From Erwinia endophytica (GTDB lineage: Bacteria; Pseudomonadota; Gammaproteobacteria; Enterobacterales; Enterobacteriaceae), in assembly GCF_009295515.1 (NCBI RefSeq), contig NZ_RQVV01000013.1, forward strand, positions 1 through 64,000: 64,000 nucleotides of DNA, read 5' to 3'. The translations under genes and the position numbers were made by a program. The notes under the pieces were generated by a model. It was given only the letters and a program-made list of their open reading frames with translations, was not told the origin of the DNA and made no database searches. Positions 42,755 to 52,617 of this stretch are shown piece after piece. Position 1 is the first letter of the stretch, and every line of letters starts with the position of its first letter.

Positions 42755-43752
42755 AAACAGTGAAGGTGCGGCGCGGACTGCTGCTGATGTTGTTGCTGAT
42801 GGTGGCGATGGTGCTGCTGGCGGCTAACATTGGCGCGATGCGCCTGTCGTTGCCGATCCTCTGGCATGCGCCAGCTGACAGCATTATCTGGCAAGTCTGG
42901 TGGAATATCCGTCTGCCACGCGTGCTTCTTGCGGTGTTGGTCGGGGCGGCGCTGGCGCTCTCCGGTGCGGTGATGCAGGGGCTGTTTCGTAATCCTTTGG
43001 CTGATCCTGGTTTGTTGGGGATTAGCAGCGGTGCTGCGTTGATGCTGGCTTTTGCCATTGTGATTCCTGTCGCGCTCCCTGCCGCGCTGGCCTTATGGTG
43101 GCCGATGCTGGCCGCCTTCGCTGGCAGTATTGCGGTCGCGGTGATTATTTTTATCCTCAGCCGTTATCGCAGTACCACGCTCTCCAGGTTACTACTGGCT
43201 GGCATTGCCATCAATGCTATCTGTGCGTCGGCGGTGGGCGTTCTTGCCTGGATCAGTAACGATCAACAACTACGCCAGCTTTCGTTATGGGGGATGGGGT
43301 CTTTAGGCCAGGCACAGTGGTCAACGGTCACGGTTTGCGCTGTGCTGATCCTGCCGACGATGCTGGCCACTCAGAAGCAGGCTCAGCGACTCAATTTGTT
43401 GCAACTGGGAGATGAAGAAGCTCATTACCTGGGGGTGGATGTTCGGCGTACCCAACGTATTTTGCTGGCGCTCAGCGCTTTGCTGGTCGCTGCGGCGGTC
43501 GCGGTCAGCGGGGTGATTGGTTTTGTGGGTCTGGTGGTGCCGCATTTGATCCGCTTAGTGATGGGAGGCGATCATCGCGGGTTGCTGCCCGGTGCCGCAT
43601 TGTTAGGGGCGATGTTAATGCTGATAGCCGACACGCTGGCCCGCACGATGGTGGCACCGGCAGAAATGCCCGTGGGATTGCTGACCAGCTTACTCGGTGC
43701 GCCGTGGTTTTTATGGCTGATCCTGCGTCGCCAGGTGGGTCGCTATGAGTAA
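42751..43752 (+). CDS. hmuU: HmuU, heme ABC transporter permease
   Basis: A 333-residue FecCD-family permease with about ten membrane helices. Landmarks are [38 protein letters not shown] and [23 protein letters not shown]. It forms the membrane channel through which heme passes from HmuT to the cytoplasm. It overlaps hmuT by 4 and hmuV by 8 bases. Confidence 0.92.
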   Translation: MKTVKVRRGLLLMLLLMVAMVLLAANIGAMRLSLPILWHAPADSIIWQVWWNIRLPRVLLAVLVGAALALSGAVMQGLFRNPLADPGLLGISSGAALMLAFAIVIPVALPAALALWWPMLAAFAGSIAVAVIIFILSRYRSTTLSRLLLAGIAINAICASAVGVLAWISNDQQLRQLSLWGMGSLGQAQWSTVTVCAVLILPTMLATQKQAQRLNLLQLGDEEAHYLGVDVRRTQRILLALSALLVAAAVAVSGVIGFVGLVVPHLIRLVMGGDHRGLLPGAALLGAMLMLIADTLARTMVAPAEMPVGLLTSLLGAPWFLWLILRRQVGRYE

Positions 43753-44524
43753 CGTTTTACAAGCTGTTGGGGTGTCTTATCAGGTGGGGAAACGTCTGCT
43801 ACTTGACCGGGTTTCACTTACCTTGCAACCGGGGGAAATGGTGGCGCTCATTGGCCCTAACGGCGCCGGGAAATCCACCCTGCTGCGGATACTCACCGGC
43901 TATTTGTCCGCCAGTCAGGGTCATTGCCTGATTGACAGTCAACGGATTGAATGCTGTCCGCGCGACCAGTTGGCCCGCTGTCGGGCAGTGATGCGTCAGC
44001 AAAGCCACATTGAGTTTGCGGTACCGGTAAGAGAGGTGGTGGCGATGGGGCGATCGCCGTGGCCGGGCCGACTTGACCAGCAGATGATTGACCAGGTCAT
44101 ACAACTGACGGGATGTGACTATCTGGCGCAGCGCGACTATCGTTTGCTCTCCGGTGGGGAACAGCAGCGGGTACAACTGGCGAGGGCACTGGCGCAGCTC
44201 TGGCATGATGATGGCCCGCAAGGCTGGCTGTTTCTTGATGAACCGACGTCGGCGCTGGATCTTTACCATCAGCAACATGTTTTGCGGTTGTTGCGCCAGC
44301 TCACCCGTCAGGGGCGACTAACGGTCTGTTGTGTGCTGCATGACCTGAATCTGGCAGCGCTGTGGGCGGACAGAATGCTGTTGTTACATCAGGGAGCATT
44401 GGTTGCCAGTGGTTCCCCAGCAGAGGTGATGACCGAAGAGACATTAGCCCGTTGGTATCAGGCTGATCTGCAAGTACATCACTATAGTCAGGACGCCGTA
44501 CCGCAAATTGTGTTGCGGCGTTAG
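43745..44524 (+). CDS. hmuV: HmuV, heme ABC transporter ATPase
   Basis: A 259-residue ABC ATPase with Walker [13 protein letters not shown]-loop near RQQSHIEF, signature [15 protein letters not shown], Walker [14 protein letters not shown] and H-loop VLHDLN. The sequence is typical of the heme/iron-siderophore ATPases. It completes the receptor-hmuSTUV operon. The stop lies about 125 bases before the convergent PBP2 gene. Confidence 0.93.
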   Translation: MSNVLQAVGVSYQVGKRLLLDRVSLTLQPGEMVALIGPNGAGKSTLLRILTGYLSASQGHCLIDSQRIECCPRDQLARCRAVMRQQSHIEFAVPVREVVAMGRSPWPGRLDQQMIDQVIQLTGCDYLAQRDYRLLSGGEQQRVQLARALAQLWHDDGPQGWLFLDEPTSALDLYHQQHVLRLLRQLTRQGRLTVCCVLHDLNLAALWADRMLLLHQGALVASGSPAEVMTEETLARWYQADLQVHHYSQDAVPQIVLRR

Positions 44525-44648
44525 AGGCAGGTTCAGGCAATAAAGTAGCCAGGCCTGAGGGCGGCCTCGATCGATAAAAAGGTCATCTCTGTTAAGAGAG
44601 AAGGGGGGCGCCAGCTCATTCCGCTGTGCACCTCGCCCCATTCCCTGG

Positions 44649-46544
44649 CTACTGTGCGGTGGTATTGCTGGAGGGATCGGCGGTCTCCGGCATTGGTGCG
44701 ACATCCGGCGGAAGGAAGATATGATCGAGAATATTTCTTGCCAATGGTGCTGCGGTTACCCCGTTAACCCCGCCGTTTTCAAGGATCAACGCCATCGCCA
44801 CTTTAGGATCATTGAACGGGGCGAAAGCGGTGTAGAAGATATGATCGCGCAGGCGTTGCGGGATCATTTTCGCGTTATAGACCTGATTCTGTTTCAGCCC
44901 GAATACCTGTGAGGTGCCACTCTTGGCTGCGATGCCGTAAGGCGCGGTATGGAAATACTTATAGCCGGTGCCGTTGGGCGCGTTGGCCATGCCGAACATC
45001 GCATGACGGACCAGGTTCCAGTAAGGCGAGTTGGGATCGCCAATTTGTTGGCTGGGGAGGGTCTGTTTCCATGGCACGACCTCTTTGCCCTGTTTCTCTT
45101 CGTACATCAGATGGGGCTGGATGACCCGCCCGTTGTTGATCAACGTATCAAGCGCTTTTACCATCTGAATCGGCGTGGCTATCCAGTAACCCTGACCGAT
45201 GCCGACTGAGACGGTATCCCCTTGATACCAGGCCTTTTTATGTACTTTTTGTTTCCATTCGCGGCTTGGCAGCAGGCCGCTATATTCTTCATTCAGGTCA
45301 ATACCGGTGGGCTTGCCGTAACCGAACTGGCTGAGCATGGTGTGGATCCGGTCAATCCCCATCATAAACGCCACCTGGTAGAAAAAGGTATCGGCGGACT
45401 CTTCAATGGCGTGGGTCACATCCAGTATACCGTGGCCGGTTTTTTTCCAGTCACGATATTTACGCTGGGTACCCGGCAGCGTCCAGGTGGGGGCGCCGAA
45501 GAAGGTCGTCGATGGAGTGATGACGTGGGTTAACAAGGCCGACATCGCCATATACGGCTTAACGGTGGAAGCTGGCGGATAAAGACCCTGGGTGACGCGG
45601 TTGATCAGTGGCAGGTCTTTATTATCCAGTAGCGTTTTGTAGGCTTTATAGCTGATACCTTTCACAAACGGGTTAGGATCGTAACTGGGGCTGGACACCA
45701 TCGCCAGCACTTCGCCATCTTTTGGATTTTCGATCAGTACCGCGGCACGTTGCCCGACCAGTTGGCTTTCAACATATTGTTGCAGATGCAGATCCAGGGT
45801 CAGATAGATATCTTTACCGGCGACTGGCTGGACTTCTTTCAGCACGCGGATCACCCGGCCATGGTTATCCACTTCGACTTCCTGGTAGCCTGTTTTGCCG
45901 TGGAGTACTGATTCGTAATAGCCCTCAATACCCTGTTTCCCGATGTTGTGATCGGCGGCATAGTTCTCACTGATGCCTTCTTTATCCAGCCGTTTGAAGT
46001 CGTTATCGTTAATTTTGGAAACGTAGCCGATCACATGAGCCAGGTCCGGCCCGTAAGGGTACTGGCGATCTTCGTAGCTGTTGATAACCACGCCGGTGAA
46101 GCGGTACTGATTCACCGAGAAGCGAGCGATTTCTTCATCGGTGAGCTCAGTTTTTAGCACGACAGGTTTGTAACGGCTGTTAGCGTGCAGCGCGCGGGTG
46201 AAGGTATCAATATCATCCGGGGTGAGGTCAACAATCGGGGTCAACTGTGCCAGCAGTGTTTTCATGTCCTGCACTTTGTACGGCAGGATTTCGATATCAT
46301 ACCAGGTCACATTCTTCACCAGCGGAATGCCATTGCGGTCAAAGATAATACCGCGCGTCGGTGCGATAGGGATCATCTTGATGTCATTCTGGTTAGAACG
46401 GGTTTGATAATACTGATTTTGCACGATCTGCAGATGATAGAGGTTCACCACCAGCGTGACGAACCCTGCCGCGACCACCCCAAAGGCGATGATTGCCCTG
46501 CGAACAAACAGTTTTTTTTCTTCGTCAAAATCTCTAAGCTTCAT
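44649..46544 (-). CDS. mrdA: penicillin-binding protein 2 (class B transpeptidase)
   Basis: A 631-residue PBP2 of nearly the length of E. coli MrdA. It has a short cytoplasmic tail and one membrane anchor (about 15-40), a pedestal domain, and a transpeptidase domain with SxxK (STVKPYM), SxD (ESADTFF) and KSGT (AAKSGTSQV). It makes lateral-wall cross-links with the RodA glycosyltransferase. No rodA, rlpA or ybeB gene is next to it, so it may be a second PBP2 paralogue rather than the housekeeping copy of the rod cluster. The gene stands alone. The symbol reflects the family, not a proven single-copy status. Confidence 0.85.
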   Translation of the reverse strand: MKLRDFDEEKKLFVRRAIIAFGVVAAGFVTLVVNLYHLQIVQNQYYQTRSNQNDIKMIPIAPTRGIIFDRNGIPLVKNVTWYDIEILPYKVQDMKTLLAQLTPIVDLTPDDIDTFTRALHANSRYKPVVLKTELTDEEIARFSVNQYRFTGVVINSYEDRQYPYGPDLAHVIGYVSKINDNDFKRLDKEGISENYAADHNIGKQGIEGYYESVLHGKTGYQEVEVDNHGRVIRVLKEVQPVAGKDIYLTLDLHLQQYVESQLVGQRAAVLIENPKDGEVLAMVSSPSYDPNPFVKGISYKAYKTLLDNKDLPLINRVTQGLYPPASTVKPYMAMSALLTHVITPSTTFFGAPTWTLPGTQRKYRDWKKTGHGILDVTHAIEESADTFFYQVAFMMGIDRIHTMLSQFGYGKPTGIDLNEEYSGLLPSREWKQKVHKKAWYQGDTVSVGIGQGYWIATPIQMVKALDTLINNGRVIQPHLMYEEKQGKEVVPWKQTLPSQQIGDPNSPYWNLVRHAMFGMANAPNGTGYKYFHTAPYGIAAKSGTSQVFGLKQNQVYNAKMIPQRLRDHIFYTAFAPFNDPKVAMALILENGGVNGVTAAPLARNILDHIFLPPDVAPMPETADPSSNTTAQ

Positions 46545-46749
46545 TACCAGGCAATCGCGTTATGTGTTCATTTGGCTTGCCTAATGATAAAGATTACGCA
46601 ATAAATCACGACCCGAAAGATACATTCTGGCCGGTTAAAGTGTGACATTTGTTGAATATGTAACAGAGTGAGTCGGCTTATACCGGGTGGAGTAAGAGCA
46701 GGTCTCCAACTGGCCTGCTCATAGTATCACCTCTGCGAGTCACTTTTGC

Positions 46750-47355
46750 TTACCTGGGGCCTCCAGCCTGCCTGACAGACGAGCGGTTAAACTCGGCATA
46801 CAGCGTGATGATTTGGCGGTAGCACAGCAGCGACATGTCGTTCATCCTCGCCATGCCCAGTTTACGAAAAGCATTTTGTTTATGAGAGCTGATGGTCTTG
46901 ACCGACAGGTTGAGTTTCCTTGAGATAAAATGAGTTGAACGTCCTCCCGCCAGTTCTCTGAGTACAATATTTTCTTTTTTGGAAAGATGGTCCGTCTGCT
47001 TATGAGCATGGGTGGTGAGCTGTTTCAACAGTGGCATAATTTTCTTAAATGGGCATTTTTTGGATACCAGCCAGTAGGGATGAAAACCGCTGTATTCCCC
47101 CAGTAAAGGCAAGTCAACAACAAAAACCAGGTTTACGCCAAAGTAGTCGGTTGGCTGGGTCATCCTGGGGGTAGGGGTGGTGCTGGTATAGTTGACATCG
47201 ATAACAACAATATCATCTTGTCTGAATTTACCACAATAAAGAAACGTTAATCCGTCAGCATAACTAAATTCTTTTATTTCCACATCGTTAGCGGAAAGTA
47301 CATATTTTAGTCCACTGACAAAAAAAATATCATCAGAAATAATATAGATGCACAT
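46750..47355 (-). CDS. LuxR-family transcriptional regulator without a phosphorylation site
   Basis: A 201-residue protein with a degenerate receiver-like N-terminal part (residues 1-120) and a C-terminal LuxR-type helix-turn-helix, LSKKENIVLRELAGGRSTHF followed by ISRKLNLSVKTISSHKQNAF. The expected phospho-acceptor pocket is poorly preserved (VVIDVNYTSTTP). The layout resembles RcsA- or fimbrial-type auxiliary regulators. It stands alone in an AT-rich region, so its targets are unknown. No family name is claimed. Confidence 0.7.
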   Translation of the reverse strand: MCIYIISDDIFFVSGLKYVLSANDVEIKEFSYADGLTFLYCGKFRQDDIVVIDVNYTSTTPTPRMTQPTDYFGVNLVFVVDLPLLGEYSGFHPYWLVSKKCPFKKIMPLLKQLTTHAHKQTDHLSKKENIVLRELAGGRSTHFISRKLNLSVKTISSHKQNAFRKLGMARMNDMSLLCYRQIITLYAEFNRSSVRQAGGPR

Positions 47356-47949
47356 AATTCCCTCTGCGATTGATTATCCTTAAAAGTGCGGTCGTGCTTC
47401 AGGTCTTGTTTCAGTAATCATGAAAGTGAGGGTAGCCTCGCTTTTTTCGATATGACGATACTGGATATAGCGGGCCAGTCGCGCTAACGACTGTTGAGCA
47501 GAACCGACGTCCGGCAAAGGGAATGGTGGGCTTTCGCCAAAATTTCGCCTGCCGTAGCGACGGATACTTTTCACTCCCTCCGGTCTGTTGGATATCCACT
47601 CCGGGAGCCCTTCTGCTATCTTCATCGCCAGAATACCCCTTAGTGCTGTCGATGATGTGGTATTGCGCAGGCATCAGGTTGATGCAGTTACTGATTTTGC
47701 ACGCCGTTCAAAAACACCCTGGCATTTTTCTCCTGCAAAGTGAATGCGTTAAGGTATAACACAAAAAAAATGACGGTGTCCTCGCCTTACCCTAAATAAT
47801 TCGGGAGGGATGAAGGCAGCAAGACCGCAGGCTCCCAGTTGTATAGAGGGGAAGAATGGAGCCACTACACGCATCCCCCTGAAGTCGTTGAGCAGACTCC
47901 GTATTCCCTCCCAACTATGCGAGGGGGTCAGGCAGACGACAACACCTTA
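47356..47949. other. intergenic region with a repeat element
   Basis: About 590 bases between two regulators. Overlapping short frames on the minus strand (47380-47674) show no recognisable protein. A palindromic intergenic repeat begins near 47788. Confidence 0.35.
47788..47912. repeat. enterobacterial intergenic repeat, divergent copy
   Basis: It starts TACCCTAAATAATTCGGGAG and continues with ATGAAGGCAGCAAG, which resembles, from memory, a repeat common between genes of Yersinia, Serratia and Pectobacterium (TACCCTAAATAATTCGAGTTGCAGGAAGGCGGCAAG). GGGAGGG (47803-47809) and CCCTCCC (47906-47912) form terminal inverted repeats. A fragment of the same core (ATTCGAGTTGCAG) is seen near 49091. 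Confidence 0.4.
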
Positions 47950-48348
47950 TTATTCATAATAATAAATGGCTTTGACTTTATTTTCGGCAATGTGGTATCC
48001 CCGGAGTGGACCGCTCTCTACACGAGTAATAAAATCTTCGGAGAGTCCTAATCTGGCCAGTTTATTCCGCAAACTTTTCATCACTTGCCACAAGCGTTGA
48101 GATGATGAGCTGAGCCCATATTTGTCCCAGACGTTCAATAAAATATCTTCGTGCTGGATGATGTTACCTTTAGAATTTTCAAGCAGATAAATAAAAAGCC
48201 GCATCATCGTTTCCCTCATGAGTACGACAGACTGGTTGTTATTCCTCGTTAACTGCTTGATATTGATTACTTTATTTTGAAAGATATGGACCTGAATATC
48301 CTTTTCTATCACATAGCCAAAGAGCCTTCTACTATGTTGATGATCCAT
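47950..48348 (-). CDS. winged-helix (OmpR/CadC-type) DNA-binding protein without other domains
   Basis: A 132-residue protein consisting essentially of a Trans_reg_C winged helix (about residues 45-125), with MMRLFIYLLENSKGNIIQHE, LLNVWDKYGLSSSSQRLWQV and VESGPLRGYHI. There is no receiver domain and no membrane segment, unlike OmpR or CadC. The ATG at 48348 is chosen because GGAGGCTGT lies before it. It is AT-rich and next to the LuxR-type regulator. The function is unknown; stand-alone winged helices of this type often control fimbrial or surface genes. Confidence 0.65.
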   Translation of the reverse strand: MDHQHSRRLFGYVIEKDIQVHIFQNKVINIKQLTRNNNQSVVLMRETMMRLFIYLLENSKGNIIQHEDILLNVWDKYGLSSSSQRLWQVMKSLRNKLARLGLSEDFITRVESGPLRGYHIAENKVKAIYYYE

Positions 48349-49311
48349 GTTACAGCCTCCATTATTGTGCATCCATCTATGACGATGTTTCAGATGCGTC
48401 CTGCTGTCCTGTCGTTTTTATGAACACGATTCATATTACCTTTTCTTATGGAAATACCTCAACCATACGACAAAAGTTAGCATGGTGATTAATTCAGGGG
48501 TAATTTGGTTTTTATGGTTTGTTTTTTATTGAGATATGGTTTTATATTTCTTTTTTTCTTGTTTTTATATAATTATTCACTGAATTGACAGTTAATAAAT
48601 TTATCAGGATGACATGCTTTTTTTATGGGGGATTGCAGAATTTAATCGGGTGAATGAGGTGTGTTGTTTTGATAATGTTAAAAATCACCAAGGTGATTTC
48701 ATTAACTAATTTTGAGATGATGATATCATTATTATCTATTTTACTTGAATATTAACTGGTTATCTTAAGTGGTTGTTATTGGATTAAGTCATTCAGGTCA
48801 TCCGGGAGGTTAATGGTTGTAAAATAAAGACCAGGACAATTCTTGATTGTAAAATAATTTATAGTTAACGGCCTGGGAATCATGTTTTTGAGTTGTGGTT
48901 AATAAGAATCCTCTCATATTATCCCGATATACCAGGGGGTAATAAAGTTATTTTTAACTTTGTGATGTATATCGCGAAAATGAGTGTGGTGGGGATTTTT
49001 AAATTTCTGTCACTCTGTCTCCTGGCATTCTGAGGCCAGGCATTGTTCAGATTTTGTATGTACTCAGTCTCCGCTGTATCTTCCCTGCTCATTCGAGTTG
49101 CAGTTCCAAAAAACGTCCGGGTGTTTTTTGAACTGTGTCAGCGCGTCGATGACGGGATGAGACTGTCAGGCTGAATCATATGGCGAACGAAGACCTCTTC
49201 GCGACCGGGTTGGGCGATGCGTCTGACTCTCTGTTCGCGCTATTTTATCCCCGGGCGCGAATCCGGCAGGGGATTGCGGTGACGGGTTGACTGAGGGCGA
49301 AACTGCCGTGG
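48349..49311. other. AT-rich gene-poor region
   Basis: Nearly 1 kb with no supportable gene. It is strongly AT-rich, with long stop-rich stretches in all frames. A short GC-richer patch around 49080-49300 looks like decayed coding or repeat sequence but is unidentifiable. Confidence 0.4.
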
Positions 49312-49536
49312 TCAGCGCTGTTTTTTTTGCGGATGCGACAGACAGCAGAAGTAACAGGTTTTGACATTTTCACCAAAGCGAACTTTGGCAACGGTCAATG
49401 CCTGTAATGAGTTATAAAGGCTACCGATAAAGACCAGTGAATTTGGGGGCGGTAGTTTGATACATCCCCTGCGGTGCAGTAAATGAAAGTTGGTCTGATC
49501 AGTTTGCTTCGTAACATAATAATATTCTGCTGGCAT
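49312..49536 (-). CDS. small CxxC protein with possible zinc site
   Basis: A 74-residue protein with the pattern LLHRRGCIKLP, FIGSLYNSLQALTVAKVRFG and KTCYFCCLSH. The HxxxC plus CxxCC residues could bind one zinc ion. I recall short bacterial proteins with the same layout (HxxxC, then a loop FxGSFxxxxxAxxxAK, then CxxCC), but no function is known to me. It is isolated in an AT-rich region. The conserved residue pattern suggests a real gene, though no strong ribosome site is seen. Confidence 0.5.
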   Translation of the reverse strand: MPAEYYYVTKQTDQTNFHLLHRRGCIKLPPPNSLVFIGSLYNSLQALTVAKVRFGENVKTCYFCCLSHPQKKQR

Positions 49537-49670
49537 GTTAAAGGGCTCATCTATAAGAAACTAAAACAAAATGTTTTATTGGTATTTTTATGTTGTGAGA
49601 CCAATTATAAAACGATTTAGCGTTGTAGAATTATTTTACAGATTCCCCCTACTGGCGATGATAAGGAGGG

Positions 49671-49689
49671 CTTCACCTTTAAGGTGAAG
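49671..49689. other. perfect hairpin of unknown role
   Basis: CTTCACCTT and AAGGTGAAG form a 9-bp stem around one T. On the plus strand it is followed after a gap by TTAAATTTTT. It could be a terminator of an unannotated small RNA or a remnant; no gene is attached to it. Confidence 0.35.
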
Positions 49690-50373
49690 TGTTAAATTTT
49701 TGCTTATGAATCACGTCGAGCCCTGAGACAGCGCGCTCCCGTTGGGTATCTGTCAACAGGGTGATTTACCAGGAATAGCAGGTACTGTTACTGACGAATT
49801 GACAAGTGGAATTAACGATTATTTTAAAATTAATCATGCTGCTATCAGGCATATTGGCTTTTTTTACTACCATCGGTTCGCTCATTTTTAGGACCATTTA
49901 TTCAATGTTAATATTAGTAAGCTGGCATTTTTTAACATCGTTATGCCTGGGTTAATAGCACATGAAATAGTGCAGGAATATTGTATGTCGGGTATGGTGG
50001 TCGTTCAAAAAATATTAATAATGATATATATAAAAATAATTTATCTCCCTCAGTCGCTAACTGGGATGTGCTGGCATCGCCAGTGCCCCGATAGTTTGAA
50101 GTATGGCAGAGATAGCTGAATGATGGTTCTTTTTATGCTGGCGCTAATACTTGCGGACAGACCTCGATCCCTTGTTGTGTCTTATCTTTTTCAATGCCAG
50201 TCAGATATGGGGGGATGGATTGCGCTCAACGCTGAGGCGGGGTCAAACTCCAGCTCATTGATTGCACAAGAAGCATTTTCATTAATGAGCACCTTCTGTC
50301 GCCTCTGTTTGGCATCTTCGGCAGGGGAGGTTAGCCCGGCGCATTGAGAGCCACACAGGCGACAACATCAGCG

Positions 50374-50395
50374 AATGTTATATAGATCACAATTT
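50374..50395. promoter_or_regulatory. possible CRP binding site
   Basis: TGTTA-TATAGA-TCACA matches the CRP consensus TGTGA-N6-TCACA with one mismatch. It lies about 120-140 bases before the IolE-like gene. Catabolite control is sensible for a sugar or polyol operon. Confidence 0.45.
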
Positions 50396-50514
50396 TAACA
50401 ATTCATTCACCTCATGGCCGCCAAATGAGGGTTTACCATCATTGAAGCGGTTACTTCTGTCATTCGGCTGTTCCTATAGTGACGCCATGGTGTCCTGTGA
50501 AAGGAGCGTTACTC

Positions 50515-51420
50515 ATGAGTTCACGTATGCGGGCAGGGGTCAGCCCACTGAGTTGGACCAACGATGTGCTGGAGGATTTTGGCGCGGATATTGCGCTGGA
50601 AACCTGTCTTCGGCAGGCGGCCCAGGCGGGGTATCAGGGGATTGAGCTCGGACGTAAATTTCCCCGCACGGTTGCCGCGTTGACGCCGTTATTACAAGCG
50701 GTGGGATTGCAGCTGGCCTCGGGCTGGTACAGCGGGTTTCTGGCGCAACGTACGACAGAAGAGGAACTGGAGGCGGTGGCGCCTCATGCCCATTTATTGC
50801 AGGCGCTGGGCGTGAAGGTGATGGTCTACGGCGAGTGTGGCAGGATGCCTGGTGAGGCGCCGCTGGATCAGCCCATGTCGTTGTCTCCGCCATTAAGCTT
50901 GCTGGATCTGAGTGATTACGCCAGCAAAATGAATGCATTTTCTGCGGCGTTGCAGCGTGAGTATGGGCTGCAACTGGCCTATCACCACCACCTGATGATG
51001 CTGGTGGAGCGCCACGGCGAATTACAGGATTTTCTGGCGCACACCGATGACTGCGTCGGCCTGGTACTGGACACGGGGCACGCCTTTGCCGGTGGCGTGG
51101 AGATTACCACGCTGCTAAAAGAATATGGTCGTCGTATTGTGCATATTCACCTGAAAGATGTGCGACCCGAGGTGCTGCAACGGGTTCATGATGAAGATCT
51201 GAGCTTTAACGAGGCGGTCCGTGCGGGGTTGTTTACCATTCCCGGCGAGGGGGCCATCGACTATGCGCCATTGATTGAATTTGTCGAAAACTCGGGTTAC
51301 CAGGGATGGTTGATTATCGAAGCCGAGCAGGACCCACAACAGGCTGAACCATTCACTACCGTTTGCCGCGCCTTCCGTTGGCTACAGCAGACTTTCATGA
51401 CTGAGGAGACCACCAAATGA
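50515..51420 (+). CDS. IolE-like sugar-phosphate isomerase/epimerase family (inosose dehydratase-like) protein
   Basis: A 301-residue TIM-barrel protein of the xylose-isomerase-like superfamily. It resembles myo-inosose dehydratase IolE: VSPLSWTNDVLEDFGADIALETCL, YQGIELGRKFPR, LASGWYSGFL, LAYHHHLMMLVE (metal ligand region), VGLVLDTGHAFAGG and VHIHLKDV. The ATG at 50515 follows AAAGGAGCG and is preferred to the longer frame. It overlaps the next oxidoreductase gene by 4 bases (ATGA). With two Gfo/Idh/MocA genes and a LacI regulator it makes a compact catabolic unit for an inositol-like or related polyol. The exact substrate is unproven. Confidence 0.8.
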   Translation: MSSRMRAGVSPLSWTNDVLEDFGADIALETCLRQAAQAGYQGIELGRKFPRTVAALTPLLQAVGLQLASGWYSGFLAQRTTEEELEAVAPHAHLLQALGVKVMVYGECGRMPGEAPLDQPMSLSPPLSLLDLSDYASKMNAFSAALQREYGLQLAYHHHLMMLVERHGELQDFLAHTDDCVGLVLDTGHAFAGGVEITTLLKEYGRRIVHIHLKDVRPEVLQRVHDEDLSFNEAVRAGLFTIPGEGAIDYAPLIEFVENSGYQGWLIIEAEQDPQQAEPFTTVCRAFRWLQQTFMTEETTK

Positions 51421-52592
51421 AAGCGAGGCTGAATATTGGCCTGATTGGATCGGGCTTTATGGGACAGGCGCATGCCGATGCTTATCACCGCGTGGCGATG
51501 ATGTATCCCGACTTGCCCAAACGGCCTTGTCTGTATGCGCTGGCTGATCAGAATCAACCACTGGCACAGCAAAATGCCGATCGTTTTGGTGCGGAAAAGG
51601 CCTATGGTAATTGGCGTGACCTGGTGAATGATCCTCGCGTGGACGTTGTCGATATTACCTCGCCGAACCATCTGCATTATGACATGGCGCTGGCGGCCAT
51701 GGCGGCAGGCAAGCATGTCTATTGTGAAAAACCGCTGGCGGTGAGTGCGGAACAGGCGAGAGAAATGGTTGAGGCGGCCCGTCAGGCGGGAGTAAAAACC
51801 ATGGTTGCCTTCAACAACATCAAAACGCCGGCGACCTTGCTGGCAAAACAGATTATTGAGCGTGGCGAAATCGGTACGCTGGTGCGTTTTCGCGGCACTT
51901 TCGATCAGGGATTTTATAACGATCCCACACTGCCCTGGTCGTGGCGCTGTTCAAAAGCCTTGGGAGGCAGCGGGGCGCTGGGGGATTTAGGCGCGCATAC
52001 GCTTTCCGTCGCGCAGTTCCTGATGGGCGGGATCCGCAATGTCACCGCTAACGCACAAACCTACTTACGCCAGCGTCCGGTACCGGCAGTGGATGCCGGT
52101 TATGCCAGTCAGACGGATGAACACGCCGAATGGCGCGCGGTGGAGAATGACGACCAGGTCCAGTGCCTGGTGAATTTCGACAGCGGCGCTTCCGGTGTAA
52201 TTGAGGCCTCACGCATCGCGGCGGGCCGTATTTTTGGCGTTTACTGGGAGGTCTCCGGCACGAAAGGTACGCTGTATATGGATGGTGAGCGTTTTAATGA
52301 GTTGCAGGTTTATCGTTTTAACGATGACCGGCATGATCGCGGTTTCAAGACACTGTACGCGGGCAGTCAGATCCCTGCTTATTCCGGCTTCTTCGGTTTT
52401 GATTTTGGCGGAGGGGGACTGGGTTATTTTGATGTGAAGGTGATTGAGGTGCATGACCTGGTGAAGGGGATTTGTAGCGAGGAGGATTGTTTCCCCAATT
52501 TCGCCTTTGGCCTGCACAACCAGCAAATTCTCACGGCTATTGAACAGTCGATGGTTTCGCAGCAGTGGGTGACCGTGGCGAAAAGCCACTAA
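51417..52592 (+). CDS. Gfo/Idh/MocA-family oxidoreductase
   Basis: A 391-residue NAD(P)-dependent dehydrogenase. The N-terminal Rossmann fold starts NIGLIGSGFMGQAHADAYH, and the family signature CEKPLAVSAEQAREM follows. The C-terminal domain carries the substrate site, with GGSGALGDLGAHTLSVAQFL holding the catalytic region. It overlaps the IolE-like gene and precedes a second family member by 25 bases. It likely oxidises the ring hydroxyl of an inositol-like or sugar substrate. Specificity cannot be read from sequence. Confidence 0.85.
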   Translation: MKARLNIGLIGSGFMGQAHADAYHRVAMMYPDLPKRPCLYALADQNQPLAQQNADRFGAEKAYGNWRDLVNDPRVDVVDITSPNHLHYDMALAAMAAGKHVYCEKPLAVSAEQAREMVEAARQAGVKTMVAFNNIKTPATLLAKQIIERGEIGTLVRFRGTFDQGFYNDPTLPWSWRCSKALGGSGALGDLGAHTLSVAQFLMGGIRNVTANAQTYLRQRPVPAVDAGYASQTDEHAEWRAVENDDQVQCLVNFDSGASGVIEASRIAAGRIFGVYWEVSGTKGTLYMDGERFNELQVYRFNDDRHDRGFKTLYAGSQIPAYSGFFGFDFGGGGLGYFDVKVIEVHDLVKGICSEEDCFPNFAFGLHNQQILTAIEQSMVSQQWVTVAKSH

Positions 52593-52617
52593 ATACGCAA
52601 TTTAAGAAGGAGTTGCG

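Larger units (their letters stand above)
49537..50514. other. AT-rich intergenic region before the sugar-catabolism genes
   Basis: About 980 bases. Nothing gene-like is supported; a 75-codon frame at 50120-50347 has no recognisable features. It holds a perfect 9-bp hairpin at 49671-49689 and a likely CRP site at 50374-50395 serving the operon that starts at 50515. Confidence 0.45.

Noticed and set aside
47380-47674. overlapping short minus-strand frames between the two AT-rich-region regulators
   Set aside because: Two different frames are open at once and neither shows a recognisable protein.
50120-50347. 75-codon plus-strand frame
   Set aside because: No motif and no convincing start; it lies in otherwise empty AT-rich DNA.
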